Shown here: positions 48,501 to 57,017 of the stretch, piece by piece | Layout of the letters: each line of letters opens with the position of its first letter | How positions within the stretch are numbered: position 1 is the first letter of the stretch | Assembly (NCBI RefSeq): GCF_007197645.1 | Contig: NZ_VKGK01000026.1 | Coordinates: 1 to 64,000, forward strand | Length of the DNA stretch: 64,000 bases | Reading direction: 5' to 3' | DNA from: Shewanella hanedai | GTDB lineage: Bacteria; Pseudomonadota; Gammaproteobacteria; Enterobacterales; Shewanellaceae | Notes under the pieces: generated by a model | What the model saw: the letters and a program-made list of their open reading frames with translations, nothing else | Database searches by the model: none | Told to the model about the DNA's origin: nothing | Position numbers and translations under genes: made by a program

Positions 48501-48978
48501 GATCTTGAGGCTTAGATTCGATCAGTCTGGTAATGGTGCCCTGCTCAATAATCGCGTAACTGCGAGGCCCAAGACCTGTCCCCATAAAAAGACTGGTAAT
48601 GTCTTTACGGCGGCATTTTTGACCGTTAAGAAAGTAGTTTGAATCCCCATCTCGACTGACTTGCCGTTTAACAGCGATCTCCTGATAGCTGGCATACTCA
48701 CCCGACAACCGCCCATCTTGATTTTCAAACAGCAGTTCAACACTTGCCACTGAGACGGGTCGCCTTGCGGTCGAGCCATTAAAGATGACATCAGCCATCG
48801 AGTCGCCACGCAAATGTTTAGCTGAGCTTTCACCCAACACCCAACGAACGGCATCGATAATATTGGATTTTCCACAGCCATTTGGACCAATGACAGCGGT
48901 TAACGGATTAAGAAAAGGTATTTTAGTTGGATCGACAAACGACTTAAATCCAGCAAGTTTTATCTGTTTGAGTCTCAT
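45574..48978 (-). CDS. smc: Chromosome segregation protein SMC
   Basis: The product is 1134 residues. The Walker A motif is GPNGCGKSN at 31-39, the ABC signature is HLLSGGEKALTALSL, and the Walker B motif is FCMLDEVDAPLDD near the C-terminus. Two long coiled-coil arms flank a hinge region at about 480-600. It compacts and separates chromosomes, normally with ScpA and ScpB. The presence of an SMC, not MukB, fits Shewanella. It lies 27 bp upstream of zipA and may be co-transcribed. Confidence 0.95.
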   Translation of the reverse strand: MRLKQIKLAGFKSFVDPTKIPFLNPLTAVIGPNGCGKSNIIDAVRWVLGESSAKHLRGDSMADVIFNGSTARRPVSVASVELLFENQDGRLSGEYASYQEIAVKRQVSRDGDSNYFLNGQKCRRKDITSLFMGTGLGPRSYAIIEQGTITRLIESKPQDLRVFIEEAAGISRYKERRRETENRIRHTRENLERLGDIRNELGRQLDKLAEQATAAKQYRELKHSERKLDAELSVSRYSELTQLMEKLTGEINLLDVDLAELLALKETTELSLTQIKVQSVELDGQEQKKVENFYLCGTQIAKLEQELKHRQQQDAHIDTRIEEIVVKVTSQLALLNTDEAMTAGLLSELAKLTPTFDTLSEQVSKAKAQLHEQDDLTEQLAQGVSIQKEQVSTYRLDQEMARGKLSHHQSMLQHKSQQSIKVTQQLEELKINSADHTELAQFDELEQLTGESVTQQEIIEELDERFESASQTQVKLKAKQEALSQSLAEERGRFSLVSKLLPDESETEGQALWQLLEVQPGWEKAVELLFDGLLKVPALQEGDEMGFALFERQSWHGVNAHANLSPWLANVHWVDTLALAKQQLDSLADNERIVTADGYLLGKGFCIKKGTDSASLVQLKREQEALEQSIRDSEILLKEINRACDEHAAILMSLKQELNLGNERLQQLKLSIATLSSQLTASKQRAAEQKVSVERLDTELKQLTLGVEQGQLEESKLVQKLIEGESLFKSASERLIELEGEYQYHHIQVRGLKSHRDELNNQLDELNSRIQALKTKLGLKEQSIVQQQERIEELKLAKKALRHQLVEQDRQGDGQLSALTEQLSHALAQQQIKQEQLAQVRLQQAQLEEASDSAGLKKKQQLGKIERLTQSISTLKLRREGIKGQADSQAMQLKEQEIDVDKIHADMEMNISLAARQRELERIRARINHLGAINLAAIEEFDQQSERKLYLDSQDTDLTKALTSLEEAIRKIDKETKVRFKETFDKVNKDLGLLFPKVFGGGSAHLALTDDDLLEAGVTIMARPPGKKNSTIHLLSGGEKALTALSLVFAIFRLNPAPFCMLDEVDAPLDDANVDRFCRLVKEMSQSVQFIYISHNKITMELADQLIGVTMHEPGVSRIVAVNIEEAVAMADAV

Positions 48979-49194
48979 GGTGCCAGTTAGGTCGTTTTCA
49001 GCTAATGTTGTTATAGCAATAAATTAGCGGAACAGAGCTTATTAAGTGTTGATTTCCTAGGGGCTACTTTACCAAAGCATGCAGTATTTTGTAACGTTTT
49101 TATTGCTTATTTACTGATATATCACTTGTCATCCCTCGATGACTGGAACACAATTCAGTTAAGGATTTTCTTATTCAATCGTCGTGCCTAATTT

Positions 49195-49968
49195 ATGAAC
49201 CAAACTACTGAAAGATCCCAAAAAAGTGGGGTTAATTATTTTCTCGATGGATTTAGCCTGATTAAAGTCAAAGGGCTAAGAAGCTTTGTGTTTATCCCAT
49301 TAATGATAAACCTAGTGCTATTCGCTGGCGTACTCTATTTTGCAATAGGCCAACTCGGACTCATGTTTGACTGGGTTTCTGCTCAACTTCCTGACTATTT
49401 GAGTTGGTTAAACTTCCTATTGTGGCCGCTGGCAGTGCTCACCCTGCTTGTCGTACTTTCCTTTTTGTTTAGCTCAGTGATGAACTGGTTAGCCGCTCCC
49501 TTCAATGGATTATTGGCCGAAAAAGTTGAACAATACCTCACAGGCAAAGACCTCAATACCGGCACAACCATCGATCTGGTCAAAGACTTACCAAGAATTT
49601 TAGGCCGGGAATGGATTAAGCTAAAATACTATCTCCCCAGAGCCATCATCTGCCTTATCCTGTTTTGGATCCCTTTTGTCGGGCAAACTTTCGCGCCTAT
49701 AATCTGGTTTCTGTTCAGTGCTTGGATGATGGCAATTCAATATTGTGACTATCCGTTCGATAATCACAAAGTCCCCTTTGGAGATATGAAGTTTGCCCTC
49801 AACCAAACTAAAGGCAGCAGCTTTAGCTTCGGTGCGGCAGTGACATTGTTCTCGATGATCCCAATCGTTAACTTTATCGTCATGCCCGTCGCCATTTGTG
49901 GTGCAACATCCATGTGGGTCGATAAGTATCGTGAAGCCTATAAACACCCAGACATCGCCCCAGAGTAA
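49195..49968 (+). CDS. cysZ: Sulfate transporter CysZ
   Basis: The product is 257 residues with four hydrophobic segments. Family motifs are GVNYFLDGFSLIKVKGLRSF near the start, LLWPLAVLTLLVVLSFLFSS and NWLAAPFNGLLAEKVEQYL, then QYCDYPFDNHKVPF. It brings sulfate into the cell for cysteine synthesis. It is divergent from smc, sharing an intergenic region of about 215 bp, and appears monocistronic. Confidence 0.92.
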   Translation: MNQTTERSQKSGVNYFLDGFSLIKVKGLRSFVFIPLMINLVLFAGVLYFAIGQLGLMFDWVSAQLPDYLSWLNFLLWPLAVLTLLVVLSFLFSSVMNWLAAPFNGLLAEKVEQYLTGKDLNTGTTIDLVKDLPRILGREWIKLKYYLPRAIICLILFWIPFVGQTFAPIIWFLFSAWMMAIQYCDYPFDNHKVPFGDMKFALNQTKGSSFSFGAAVTLFSMIPIVNFIVMPVAICGATSMWVDKYREAYKHPDIAPE

Positions 49969-50373
49969 CGTCGACGGTTGACGTTTAACTTGGATTGTTT
50001 GATTTTAAATGGGTTATTGAATCACATAACAGGATTTCTAGTGATCAACGACAGTGAGTGAGCCTTTGAATGAAGTCTCACTCATCTTATGATTTTATTT
50101 CTGGGTTAATTTGAAGTCATAACATCATGGCCATCTATCACCTGCCGTGAGCCATGTTCATCTCTATTTTCGATTTGATTTTTATTGAATAAGCTAACGT
50201 CGACAGCAAAACTAATTAATTTTTGAAAATCATCATACTGAACGGATTTCAAGATCCTGATGCGCTTTATCTTCAATGTCTGCTGTAGTGGCCTAAGCAA
50301 TGGTACTAACTTCCTACTTACTCATTATTTAAACAGTGTTATTGTATTTTAAAATACCCAGAGCATTGGCACC
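49969..50373. other. Intergenic region with probable gene remnants
   Basis: The region contains a weak hairpin at 50055-50084 and an open minus-strand frame at 50106-50300 (64 codons, with text such as ILKSVQYDDFQKLISFAVDV) that could be a degraded gene. I cannot assign it to a family. The region ends with the surviving part of the GyrI-like gene. Confidence 0.35.
50055..50084 (+). terminator. Possible cysZ terminator
   Basis: An 8-pair stem TGAGTGAG/CTCACTCA is followed at a short distance by ATTTTATTT. The T-run is imperfect and the loop is long (14 bases), so this is a weak call. Confidence 0.4.
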
Positions 50374-50853
50374 TTGTATTCGCTGGCTTATGCCATAAAA
50401 ATGGTCCCTAAGAAAATGGAAATTAAACCTGCAGGCTATTTTGATTTCACTGTTTATCCATTAGAGGGAGTTTGGGATATTAATGAAGCCACTAAAAAGC
50501 ATTTCTCGGGCACGATAAATAAGAAAGATCTTGTGTATCAACTGATGATCCGCCAACCAGACTTTGTCGATGAACATCTCTACTGTGAGATGCTTAATTT
50601 AGTGAGACAAAAGAAACCAAATCCTCTATTGAACCAAGTTGAATTCAAATCAATTTCTGATGGGAAGTGCATCCAGATGCTCCATTTAGGACCATTTGAA
50701 AACGAATCTGTTAGCTTTGATGCAATGGAATCTTTCGCACAATCTGCAGGTCACACTCGTTTGTCAAAAGTACACCGAGAAATATACCTATCAGATACTA
50801 GAAAAGTTGCCCCTGAAAAACTGAAAACGGTACTAAGGTTTCAAGTCAGCTAA
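50359..50853 (+). pseudogene. 5'-truncated GyrI-like (effector-binding) protein remnant
   Basis: The visible frame gives about 159 residues from a TTG, and reads TLYSLAYAIKMVPKKMEIKP, then YFDFTVYPLEGVWD, then LVYQLMIRQPDFVD and CIQMLHLGPFENESVSFDAM, all typical of the GyrI-like small-molecule-binding family. Full-length members are about 200 residues and have some 50 residues ahead of the LYSLAYAIKM motif. Here the matching reading continues only to QSIGTLYSLAYA and then meets a stop (50350-50352). No ribosome site precedes the TTG. The gene has lost its 5' end. Confidence 0.6.
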
Positions 50854-51137
50854 TTAAAACATAACATGTATCTATACCAAAAGTGACCCAAAATATCACT
50901 CACCTCCAACCACATTGCCCTACTTTCTTTTCTCAATAATGAGCTGATAATTTATATCGAAATAGATGGCTCAACATATATAAGAGTTCCTCTCTGTTGG
51001 TTAGATTGAAATCTTAGTAGAGAAGATGTACGTTGTTTAAGAAAGAGCTTATACATCAAACCTACTCAGCCTTTATCTCGTTATACACCACAGTTCTACA
51101 GCCCACCATTCGATCATAGAAATAGAAATGGAGTCCC

Positions 51138-51905
51138 ATGACCTCAACAAGAAAAAAGCAAATTGTCACCCTACTCAAAGGTATCGAAACTGGGGATGAG
51201 GATGCCGTCAGTGTCGTCAATCCTGAAAAATACATACAACATAACCCAGAAACTCATGAAGGGGGCGAAGGATTAGCGGCCTTATTTAAACGGCTGTCGA
51301 AGACCTCACCACGGGTGAATATAGTGCGTGTTTTTTCAGACCACGATTATGTATTTGCCCATACTGAATATGACTTTGGTAGCCAAAGAATAGGCTTTGA
51401 AGTATTCAGATTTGAAGGGGAACAAACTGTCGAGCATTGGGATAACATCCAACCACGTAGAAGCCCGAACTCTGCAGGTCTTAGTATGGTTGACGGCGCT
51501 GTTGAAGTGTCAGATCTTGCAAAAACGGAATCAAATCGAACAATAGTAAAATCATTCGTTAACGAAATACTCATTGAACGACAGCTTGATAAACTGCCCC
51601 ACTACATTAATGGTGAACATTACACCGAACATAACCCAAACATGGGCGCTGGTTTTGCTTCGCTAGTATCAGCACTGTCAGACACAACGCCAACAGGCTC
51701 ATTAAAAATCCAGTACAACCAATGTCATCGAATACTTGCGGAGGGTAACTTTGTCTTATCTGTTTGCGAAGGTTTTTCTGGTGGTATTCACAGCTCTTTC
51801 TATGATCTCTTTCGGGTATCTGAAGATCAACTGGTAGAGCATTGGGATACAGCAGAGGCGATTGTGCCAAAATCAGAGTGGAAGAACAATAACGGTAAAT
51901 TCTAG
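51138..51905 (+). CDS. Double SnoaL-like (NTF2 fold) protein
   Basis: The product is 255 residues. Two tandem SnoaL-like units are visible: the first (about 1-110) has KYIQHNPETHEGGEGLAAL and FEVFRFEGEQTVEHWDN; the second (about 125-250) has HYTEHNPNMGAGFASLVSAL and YDLFRVSEDQLVEHWDT. The family includes cyclases and isomerases and many stress-related proteins of unknown substrate. An intact HN/H pair is present in both halves. No signal peptide. It is convergent with the AraC regulator gene. Confidence 0.75.
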   Translation: MTSTRKKQIVTLLKGIETGDEDAVSVVNPEKYIQHNPETHEGGEGLAALFKRLSKTSPRVNIVRVFSDHDYVFAHTEYDFGSQRIGFEVFRFEGEQTVEHWDNIQPRRSPNSAGLSMVDGAVEVSDLAKTESNRTIVKSFVNEILIERQLDKLPHYINGEHYTEHNPNMGAGFASLVSALSDTTPTGSLKIQYNQCHRILAEGNFVLSVCEGFSGGIHSSFYDLFRVSEDQLVEHWDTAEAIVPKSEWKNNNGKF

Positions 51906-51930
51906 ATCACAATCAAGCATAATTAACCGA

Positions 51931-52707
51931 CTAAACCGTCTTCATATACTGTTTCGGGGTCAGTCCAAATTGTTTAAAAAATCGTTGACCGAATCGTGAC
52001 TCAGACTGATAACCACAAGCCAAAGCCAGTTCGAGTTGTTTATAGGGCCTAGTCTGCATCAAGCTCAGTGCATGAAGCATACGCGCCTCGCTAAGGAGAT
52101 CACGGTACGTCGTACCCTCCTTGGCCAATCGACGGGTTAAGGTCGATTTACTCAAGCCAAAGTGCTCGCACAGTTCATCAATCAGATGAGGTTTAGCTGG
52201 ATTACTACTGAAAAAACGGCAGACTCTCGCGCGCATTGATATCACTGATACCGGAAAGAGTAGATGCAGTACCCCAACCTCTAACAACACCTGATAAAAA
52301 GCATTGAGATATTGTTGCTGAGTCTGCACATTAAACTCCAATTCTTGCATGGCAAGTAACTGCTTTAACGCAAAATCGAGTTTAGCGCTTGAGTTCACTT
52401 CTGGTGACTTGGCCTGATAAACAGCCACATCTGCCATGGCCTCAATAATGCTTGGGGTTGGCGCTGACGAAAAACAGATCTGTATCGAACGAAATGGAAT
52501 TGTAGATGGCTGATTAATGAAAGTAAGAGATTGATCTGCATGAGCAAATAACCATTTACTGTTATCGAACGTTAACGTCTCAGTCTGCCAGTTTAGTAAT
52601 TTATAACCTGTTTCAACCAAAATAATACTGGGGATATAAACGGGTACATTTCTTAACGCTTGTGGTTGTGAGCTTTTAAATCGATGCACACTGATTAAAT
52701 TAGCCAT
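51931..52707 (-). CDS. AraC-family transcriptional regulator
   Basis: The start at 52707 (MANLISVHRFKSSQPQALRN) follows a GGGGAT site; the earlier frame start at 52728 is less likely. The product is 258 residues with an N-terminal AraC-type binding region. The C-terminal double helix-turn-helix includes LSKSTLTRRLAKEGTTYRDL, SEARMLHALSLMQ and CGYQSESRFGQRFFKQFGLT, ending TPKQYMKTV. The inducer and target are unknown. It lies between the SnoaL-like gene and the PEBP gene and could control either. Confidence 0.85.
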   Translation of the reverse strand: MANLISVHRFKSSQPQALRNVPVYIPSIILVETGYKLLNWQTETLTFDNSKWLFAHADQSLTFINQPSTIPFRSIQICFSSAPTPSIIEAMADVAVYQAKSPEVNSSAKLDFALKQLLAMQELEFNVQTQQQYLNAFYQVLLEVGVLHLLFPVSVISMRARVCRFFSSNPAKPHLIDELCEHFGLSKSTLTRRLAKEGTTYRDLLSEARMLHALSLMQTRPYKQLELALACGYQSESRFGQRFFKQFGLTPKQYMKTV

Positions 52708-52786
52708 GTTATCCCCATTGATACCCAAACGACCTGAAAACTCCAGCAGACTTCACTATCTCCAAGCGCTTGGGTGATACCAATAT

Positions 52787-53311
52787 TTAACGCACGAACG
52801 TCGCAGTAAGCACTGCTTTATCTAACGCCATACTATTAAGCGTAAACCCGACAACTGCAGGTGAAATATCTGCAGGCAGATCGATCTTTGCTTGTGGTAA
52901 CGCCCACACTGTAAATTGGTATCTGTGCATGCCATCACCTTTTGGAGGACATGCTCCACCAAAGCCAGGTTTGCCAAAATCAGTACGAGTTTCAAGGCCC
53001 TTAGTTATCTTGGCTCCACGCGCTAGATGTTGAGTCGTTGCAGGCAAATTCAATACGCTCCAATGCCACCAGCCACTGCCAGTAGGTGCGTCTGGGTCAA
53101 ATACAGTGATTGCGAAGCTCTTTGTGCCCTCGGGCGCACCAGACCAAGTCAGTTCAGGAGAGACATTCCCTCCATCGCATCCCATGCCAGAAAATTCAAA
53201 TTGACTATTCATCAATTGACCTTCGTGAATGTCTTTACTTTTGAGCTCTAATGCCTGGCTTGAAAATGATGCCGCTGCCGCCATTAGGATAATTAAGGTT
53301 TTCAGTTTCAT
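52787..53311 (-). CDS. YbhB/YbcL-type phosphatidylethanolamine-binding protein, exported
   Basis: The product is 174 residues with a clear signal peptide (KLKTLIILMAAAASFSSQAL). Family motifs include GCDGGNVSPELTWSGAPEGT, SFAITVFDPDAPTGSGWWHW and YQFTVWALPQAKIDLPAD. The family (Raf kinase inhibitor-like) has unclear physiological function in bacteria. It stands alone, next to the MITE-like element. Confidence 0.87.
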   Translation of the reverse strand: MKLKTLIILMAAAASFSSQALELKSKDIHEGQLMNSQFEFSGMGCDGGNVSPELTWSGAPEGTKSFAITVFDPDAPTGSGWWHWSVLNLPATTQHLARGAKITKGLETRTDFGKPGFGGACPPKGDGMHRYQFTVWALPQAKIDLPADISPAVVGFTLNSMALDKAVLTATFVR

Positions 53312-53425
53312 GATAAGCTTCCTGTTAATAAACTGAGGTCATGGTAAGTCAAATCAAACCGCATAAGTCTACATTAAAGTTCAAAATCATTAAAAATGTC
53401 AATCATATGAATTTTTAAGTTATTA

Positions 53426-53691
53426 ATACCAATCAGTATAAGAAGTTGATCTACTCAGAGTGTTTTTTGGCAAACTAATTCAAGGCGAATGGATGACATA
53501 ATGGTTGTTCCCTTGTGAGTTCATTCAACGCTGAAGTAGGCAGCCAAAAACACTCCTTACAGGCGAGTTTTTGCGCTTCTGATCCTGTGTTAACGAGCTT
53601 AACCGTAGAATAACTATGTTCTTCACTCGTTGCCTTGACTCAGGAGCGCTAAACTCTCGCTGAGCGATCAAATCTTTATACTGATTGGTAT
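53426..53691. mobile_element. MITE-like element of about 266 bp
   Basis: Terminal inverted repeats of 16 bp are exact: ATACCAATCAGTATAA on the left (53426-53441) and TTATACTGATTGGTAT on the right (53676-53691). There is no coding capacity inside. The layout is that of a non-autonomous miniature element. Its mobilising transposase is not in the window. Confidence 0.65.
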
Positions 53692-53700
53692 AACACCCAT

Positions 53701-53744
53701 AAAAAAGAGCATAAGTAGCGAATATACATCACGACTTATGCTCT
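53701..53744 (-). terminator. Terminator of the acyl-CoA dehydrogenase gene
   Basis: An 11-pair stem AGAGCATAAGT/ACTTATGCTCT with a 17-base loop is followed on the minus strand by TTTTTTATGG. It lies about 60 bp after the stop codon. Confidence 0.75.
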
Positions 53745-53778
53745 GGGTCTTTAACGCTGAATCAGTGACTAGCCACTA

Positions 53779-53792
53779 ATACCAATTGGTAT
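53779..53792. repeat. 14-bp palindrome ATACCAATTGGTAT
   Basis: This is a perfect palindrome that equals the two outer eight bases of the nearby MITE-like termini placed end to end. It lies 10 bp from the acyl-CoA dehydrogenase stop. It may be an excision scar or a collapsed copy. Confidence 0.6.
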
Positions 53793-53802
53793 AAAATAGA
53801 GG

Positions 53803-55596
53803 CTAAAAATCACACTCTTCAAATTGGGTTAACTGCTCACTGCTGGCTTCTATTTGCTTACGTAAGCTTCTGGTTTGTACTGCCCAATAACCCATGTAGA
53901 ACTTAGCTGTTTTCAGTTTACCTTGGTAGAACTCAGCTTCTGTCGTGCCTGCTTCAAGTGCAGCTAACGCGGTCGATGCTGTACGTGTCCACATCCAAGC
54001 TAATGCTGTGATCCCAAGAATTTGCATATACGCCATAGAAGCTGCGCCCAGAATATCTGGATTTTTCTCAGCATGGGTCGCAATAAATTGGGTCGCTTTT
54101 TCAAGATCGCCAGATGAATCCATTAGCCCTGCAATATAAGGCTTCATCTGTTCATTGGCCATGTTCTCAGCAATAACCTGTTTAACAAGCCCTGACCATT
54201 GCATGAGCGTCGCTGCTTTATCAGATAATATCTTACGGCCAACCAGATCCAATGCCTGAACACCGTTGGTGCCTTCATAAATCATGGCAATGCGAATATC
54301 ACGAACAAATTGCTCCATACCCCATTCGTGAATATAACCATGGCCGCCAAACACTTGTTGAGCATCGACACAGGCATTAAAGCCTCTATCGGTCACAAAC
54401 CCCTTAACGATTGGCGTAAACAGCGCTGCTAATTTAGAGGCTTGCTTGGCTTTTTCAGGATCATTATGACGCTCAGCTTTATCCAGCCATAGCGCTTGCT
54501 GACCCATCATCGCCCTTGCCCCTTCATTAAAGGCTTTTTGTGACATCAACATACGACGCACATCACCGTGGACTAAGATAGGATCCGCTGCCATTTCAGG
54601 GGCTTTAACACCACTTAATCCACGCCCCTGAATTCTGTCTTTGGCGTAGATAAGTGCATTTTGATACGCGATTTCTGAGACGCCAAGCCCTTGTACACCC
54701 ACTGCGAGTCGCGCCTGGTTCATCATGGTAAACATGGCTCGTAGACCTTGATGTGCATCACCCACAAGCTCACCAATCGCACCGTCGAAGTTCATTACGC
54801 ACGTTGAGTTACCGTGGATCCCCATCTTGTGCTCGAGTGCTGAAGCACACAATGTATTTGCCGCTCCTAAGCTGCCGTCTGCATTAACTAAAAACTTAGG
54901 CACCGCGAATAAGGAGATCCCTTTCACTCCCTCTGGCGCATCTGGAAGCCTTGCTAACACAAGATGTATTATGTTCTCTGCTAAATCGTGATCACCTGAT
55001 GAGATAAATATCTTTTCACCTGAAATCGCGAACAAACCTTCACCTTCTGCTTCAACCGCTTTAGTACGTAACAGTGCCAAGTCTGTCCCCGCATGGGATT
55101 CAGTCAAATTCATGGTGCCGGTCCACTCACCTGTCACCAACTTCTCTAAGTACTTCTGCTTTAGCGCATCACTACCGTGCACATGTATCGCAGAGTAAGC
55201 GCCGTGAGTTAAGCCTGGATACATGGCAAATGCCATATTGGTTGATGTCTTCATTTCAGTGGCAAACACCCCGATGACTTCAGGAAGACCTTGACCACCA
55301 AACTCAGGATCGCAAGTTAATGTGCCCCAACCGTTCTCCACATACTGCTTATAGGCTTCCTTAAATCCTTTAGGAGCAATGACGGCACCATCGAGCAGCT
55401 TACAACCTTCGACGTCACCACTGCTATTAAGAGGTAACATGATCTCGGTGGCAAAATCAGCCACTCCCTGCAAAATAGCATCGCTAAGATCTGCATCAAT
55501 CTCATCAAAGCCTTTAAGTTCAGTCTCTTGATAGATGTTAAGCAGTTCATTTAATACAAATTGATAATCGCGAAGTGGTGCTTGATATGTCGGCAT
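53803..55596 (-). CDS. Acyl-CoA dehydrogenase (long form)
   Basis: The product is 597 residues, the length of the acyl-CoA dehydrogenases with an extra C-terminal domain. Family motifs: TMNLTESHAGTDLALLRTKA (substrate/FAD site), FISSGDHDLAENIIHLVLAR, QVFGGHGYIHEWGMEQFVRD and the catalytic-base region IAMIYEGTNGVQALDLVGRK. It oxidises acyl-CoA to enoyl-CoA in beta-oxidation using FAD. It appears monocistronic with its own terminator; substrate chain length is not readable from the sequence. Confidence 0.92.
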   Translation of the reverse strand: MPTYQAPLRDYQFVLNELLNIYQETELKGFDEIDADLSDAILQGVADFATEIMLPLNSSGDVEGCKLLDGAVIAPKGFKEAYKQYVENGWGTLTCDPEFGGQGLPEVIGVFATEMKTSTNMAFAMYPGLTHGAYSAIHVHGSDALKQKYLEKLVTGEWTGTMNLTESHAGTDLALLRTKAVEAEGEGLFAISGEKIFISSGDHDLAENIIHLVLARLPDAPEGVKGISLFAVPKFLVNADGSLGAANTLCASALEHKMGIHGNSTCVMNFDGAIGELVGDAHQGLRAMFTMMNQARLAVGVQGLGVSEIAYQNALIYAKDRIQGRGLSGVKAPEMAADPILVHGDVRRMLMSQKAFNEGARAMMGQQALWLDKAERHNDPEKAKQASKLAALFTPIVKGFVTDRGFNACVDAQQVFGGHGYIHEWGMEQFVRDIRIAMIYEGTNGVQALDLVGRKILSDKAATLMQWSGLVKQVIAENMANEQMKPYIAGLMDSSGDLEKATQFIATHAEKNPDILGAASMAYMQILGITALAWMWTRTASTALAALEAGTTEAEFYQGKLKTAKFYMGYWAVQTRSLRKQIEASSEQLTQFEECDF

Positions 55597-55981
55597 TCCC
55601 TAATCCTTTTATTTTTATACGCAGCTAATAAAGTTCAGACCTTTCATACATTGGTTTCAATCATGCGTTTAAATATTAACTTTTACAAGAGACAGTTTAC
55701 GTCAACGCTAATTCAGCCGTAGTAAATCGCAGCCTCATGACAAGTTAACAATATCTGATCACACTTGTTTCTATTTGATCTTAAGCAAGTAATCTCTATT
55801 ATTCAGCGCTTAATAACCCTCTAAGATAAAATATTCTTATATAAAGACGTTGTTTTATTCCCCGAACAGCATAAACCGTAATTGAAGACAACTTCCTCTT
55901 ATGAAAAAGTGAAAAACAGGCTAAGCTAACCGCGTTATTATTCCGACTCGCAATCAAAGATAGCGAGTCCAGTATTGTGGA
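55597..55981. other. 385-bp divergent intergenic region
   Basis: This lies between the acyl-CoA dehydrogenase (minus) and the mutarotase (plus). It is AT-rich, with no gene or strong hairpin seen. It should contain both promoters. Confidence 0.5.
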
Positions 55982-56845
55982 ATGGAGAAACAGATCATGG
56001 GTTCAGTGACAACGAAGAAACACGCTAACGGCTTGGAATATGTAGATGTTGATACGCCAGCATGTAAAGCCAGAATTTTTTTACAAGGCGCACAGATTGA
56101 TTTTTTCCAGCCTAAAGGACAAGCCCCGCTGCTTTGGGTCTCAAATGCTGATGATTATCAAGCAGGTAGCGGCATAAGGGGCGGGATCCCAGTTTGCTGG
56201 CCTTGGTTTGGCATGAATGATAACCCTGAGTGGCCGCAACATGGATTTGCTCGCACCCGTTTATGGGATCTTGAATCAGTAAAGATGAAAGACACAGGTG
56301 TCGAACTCAAATTCACCCTAAAAATAGGGGAAGAGGATAAGCAATATTGGCCACATGATACCCGCGTGGAGATGTTATTCATCTTAAATGACACCCTAAC
56401 GGTCTCATTAAGAAATACTAACCTATCGGGTTACCCAATTAGTTTTACTCAAGCCCTGCATACATACTTCCCTATTGGCGATATCGCCAAACTTAAAGCC
56501 ACCGGCTTTGAAGGTTCTCAATATGTCGAATTTGGTGAAGGACCCTATGCTCAAAAAGACGATGAAGTGCTATTCAACAAAGAAACAGACCGTGTCTACA
56601 CCAAGCTCAATAGCATTCAAGAACTGCACACTTCAGATGGGATCATTGAAGTCGGCCGTGAAAACAGCAATTCAGCCGTACTCTGGAACCCTTGGATAGA
56701 CAAGTCACAACGTTTATCTCGATTTAATGCTGACGATTACCTTTCGATGGTCTGCTTGGAAGCGGCTAACGTCCTCGACGATGCGGTAACCTTGGCTCCA
56801 GATGAATCTCATACCTTAACTACCACGATCCGCTGGAAAAGTTAG
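55982..56845 (+). CDS. D-hexose-6-phosphate mutarotase (YeaD family)
   Basis: The product is 287 residues. Motifs include GGIPVCWPWFGMND, WPQHGFARTRLWD, a catalytic histidine in FTQALHTYFPIGD and a catalytic glutamate in VCLEAANVLDD. It interconverts alpha and beta anomers of hexose 6-phosphates. A second in-frame ATG at 55997 has a better spaced GGAG site and may be the true start. A strong terminator follows. Confidence 0.9.
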   Translation: MEKQIMGSVTTKKHANGLEYVDVDTPACKARIFLQGAQIDFFQPKGQAPLLWVSNADDYQAGSGIRGGIPVCWPWFGMNDNPEWPQHGFARTRLWDLESVKMKDTGVELKFTLKIGEEDKQYWPHDTRVEMLFILNDTLTVSLRNTNLSGYPISFTQALHTYFPIGDIAKLKATGFEGSQYVEFGEGPYAQKDDEVLFNKETDRVYTKLNSIQELHTSDGIIEVGRENSNSAVLWNPWIDKSQRLSRFNADDYLSMVCLEAANVLDDAVTLAPDESHTLTTTIRWKS

Positions 56846-56870
56846 TTCGTCACACGTTAACTATTTACCT

Positions 56871-56897
56871 AAGGCCGATAATCATTCGGCCTTTTTT
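56871..56897 (+). terminator. Terminator of the mutarotase gene
   Basis: An 8-pair stem AAGGCCGA/TCGGCCTT with a 7-base loop is followed by TTTTG. It lies about 25 bp past the stop codon. Confidence 0.85.
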
Positions 56898-57017
56898 GTC
56901 TCTCTAATATTCCTGAATCTAACCTGACTCTAATCTGAGTCCTCGAGGCATTTCTCACCTATTTGTATTTTCATCATGCTAAACTCAAACACTACTGACA
57001 GGCCACAGAAATAACTA

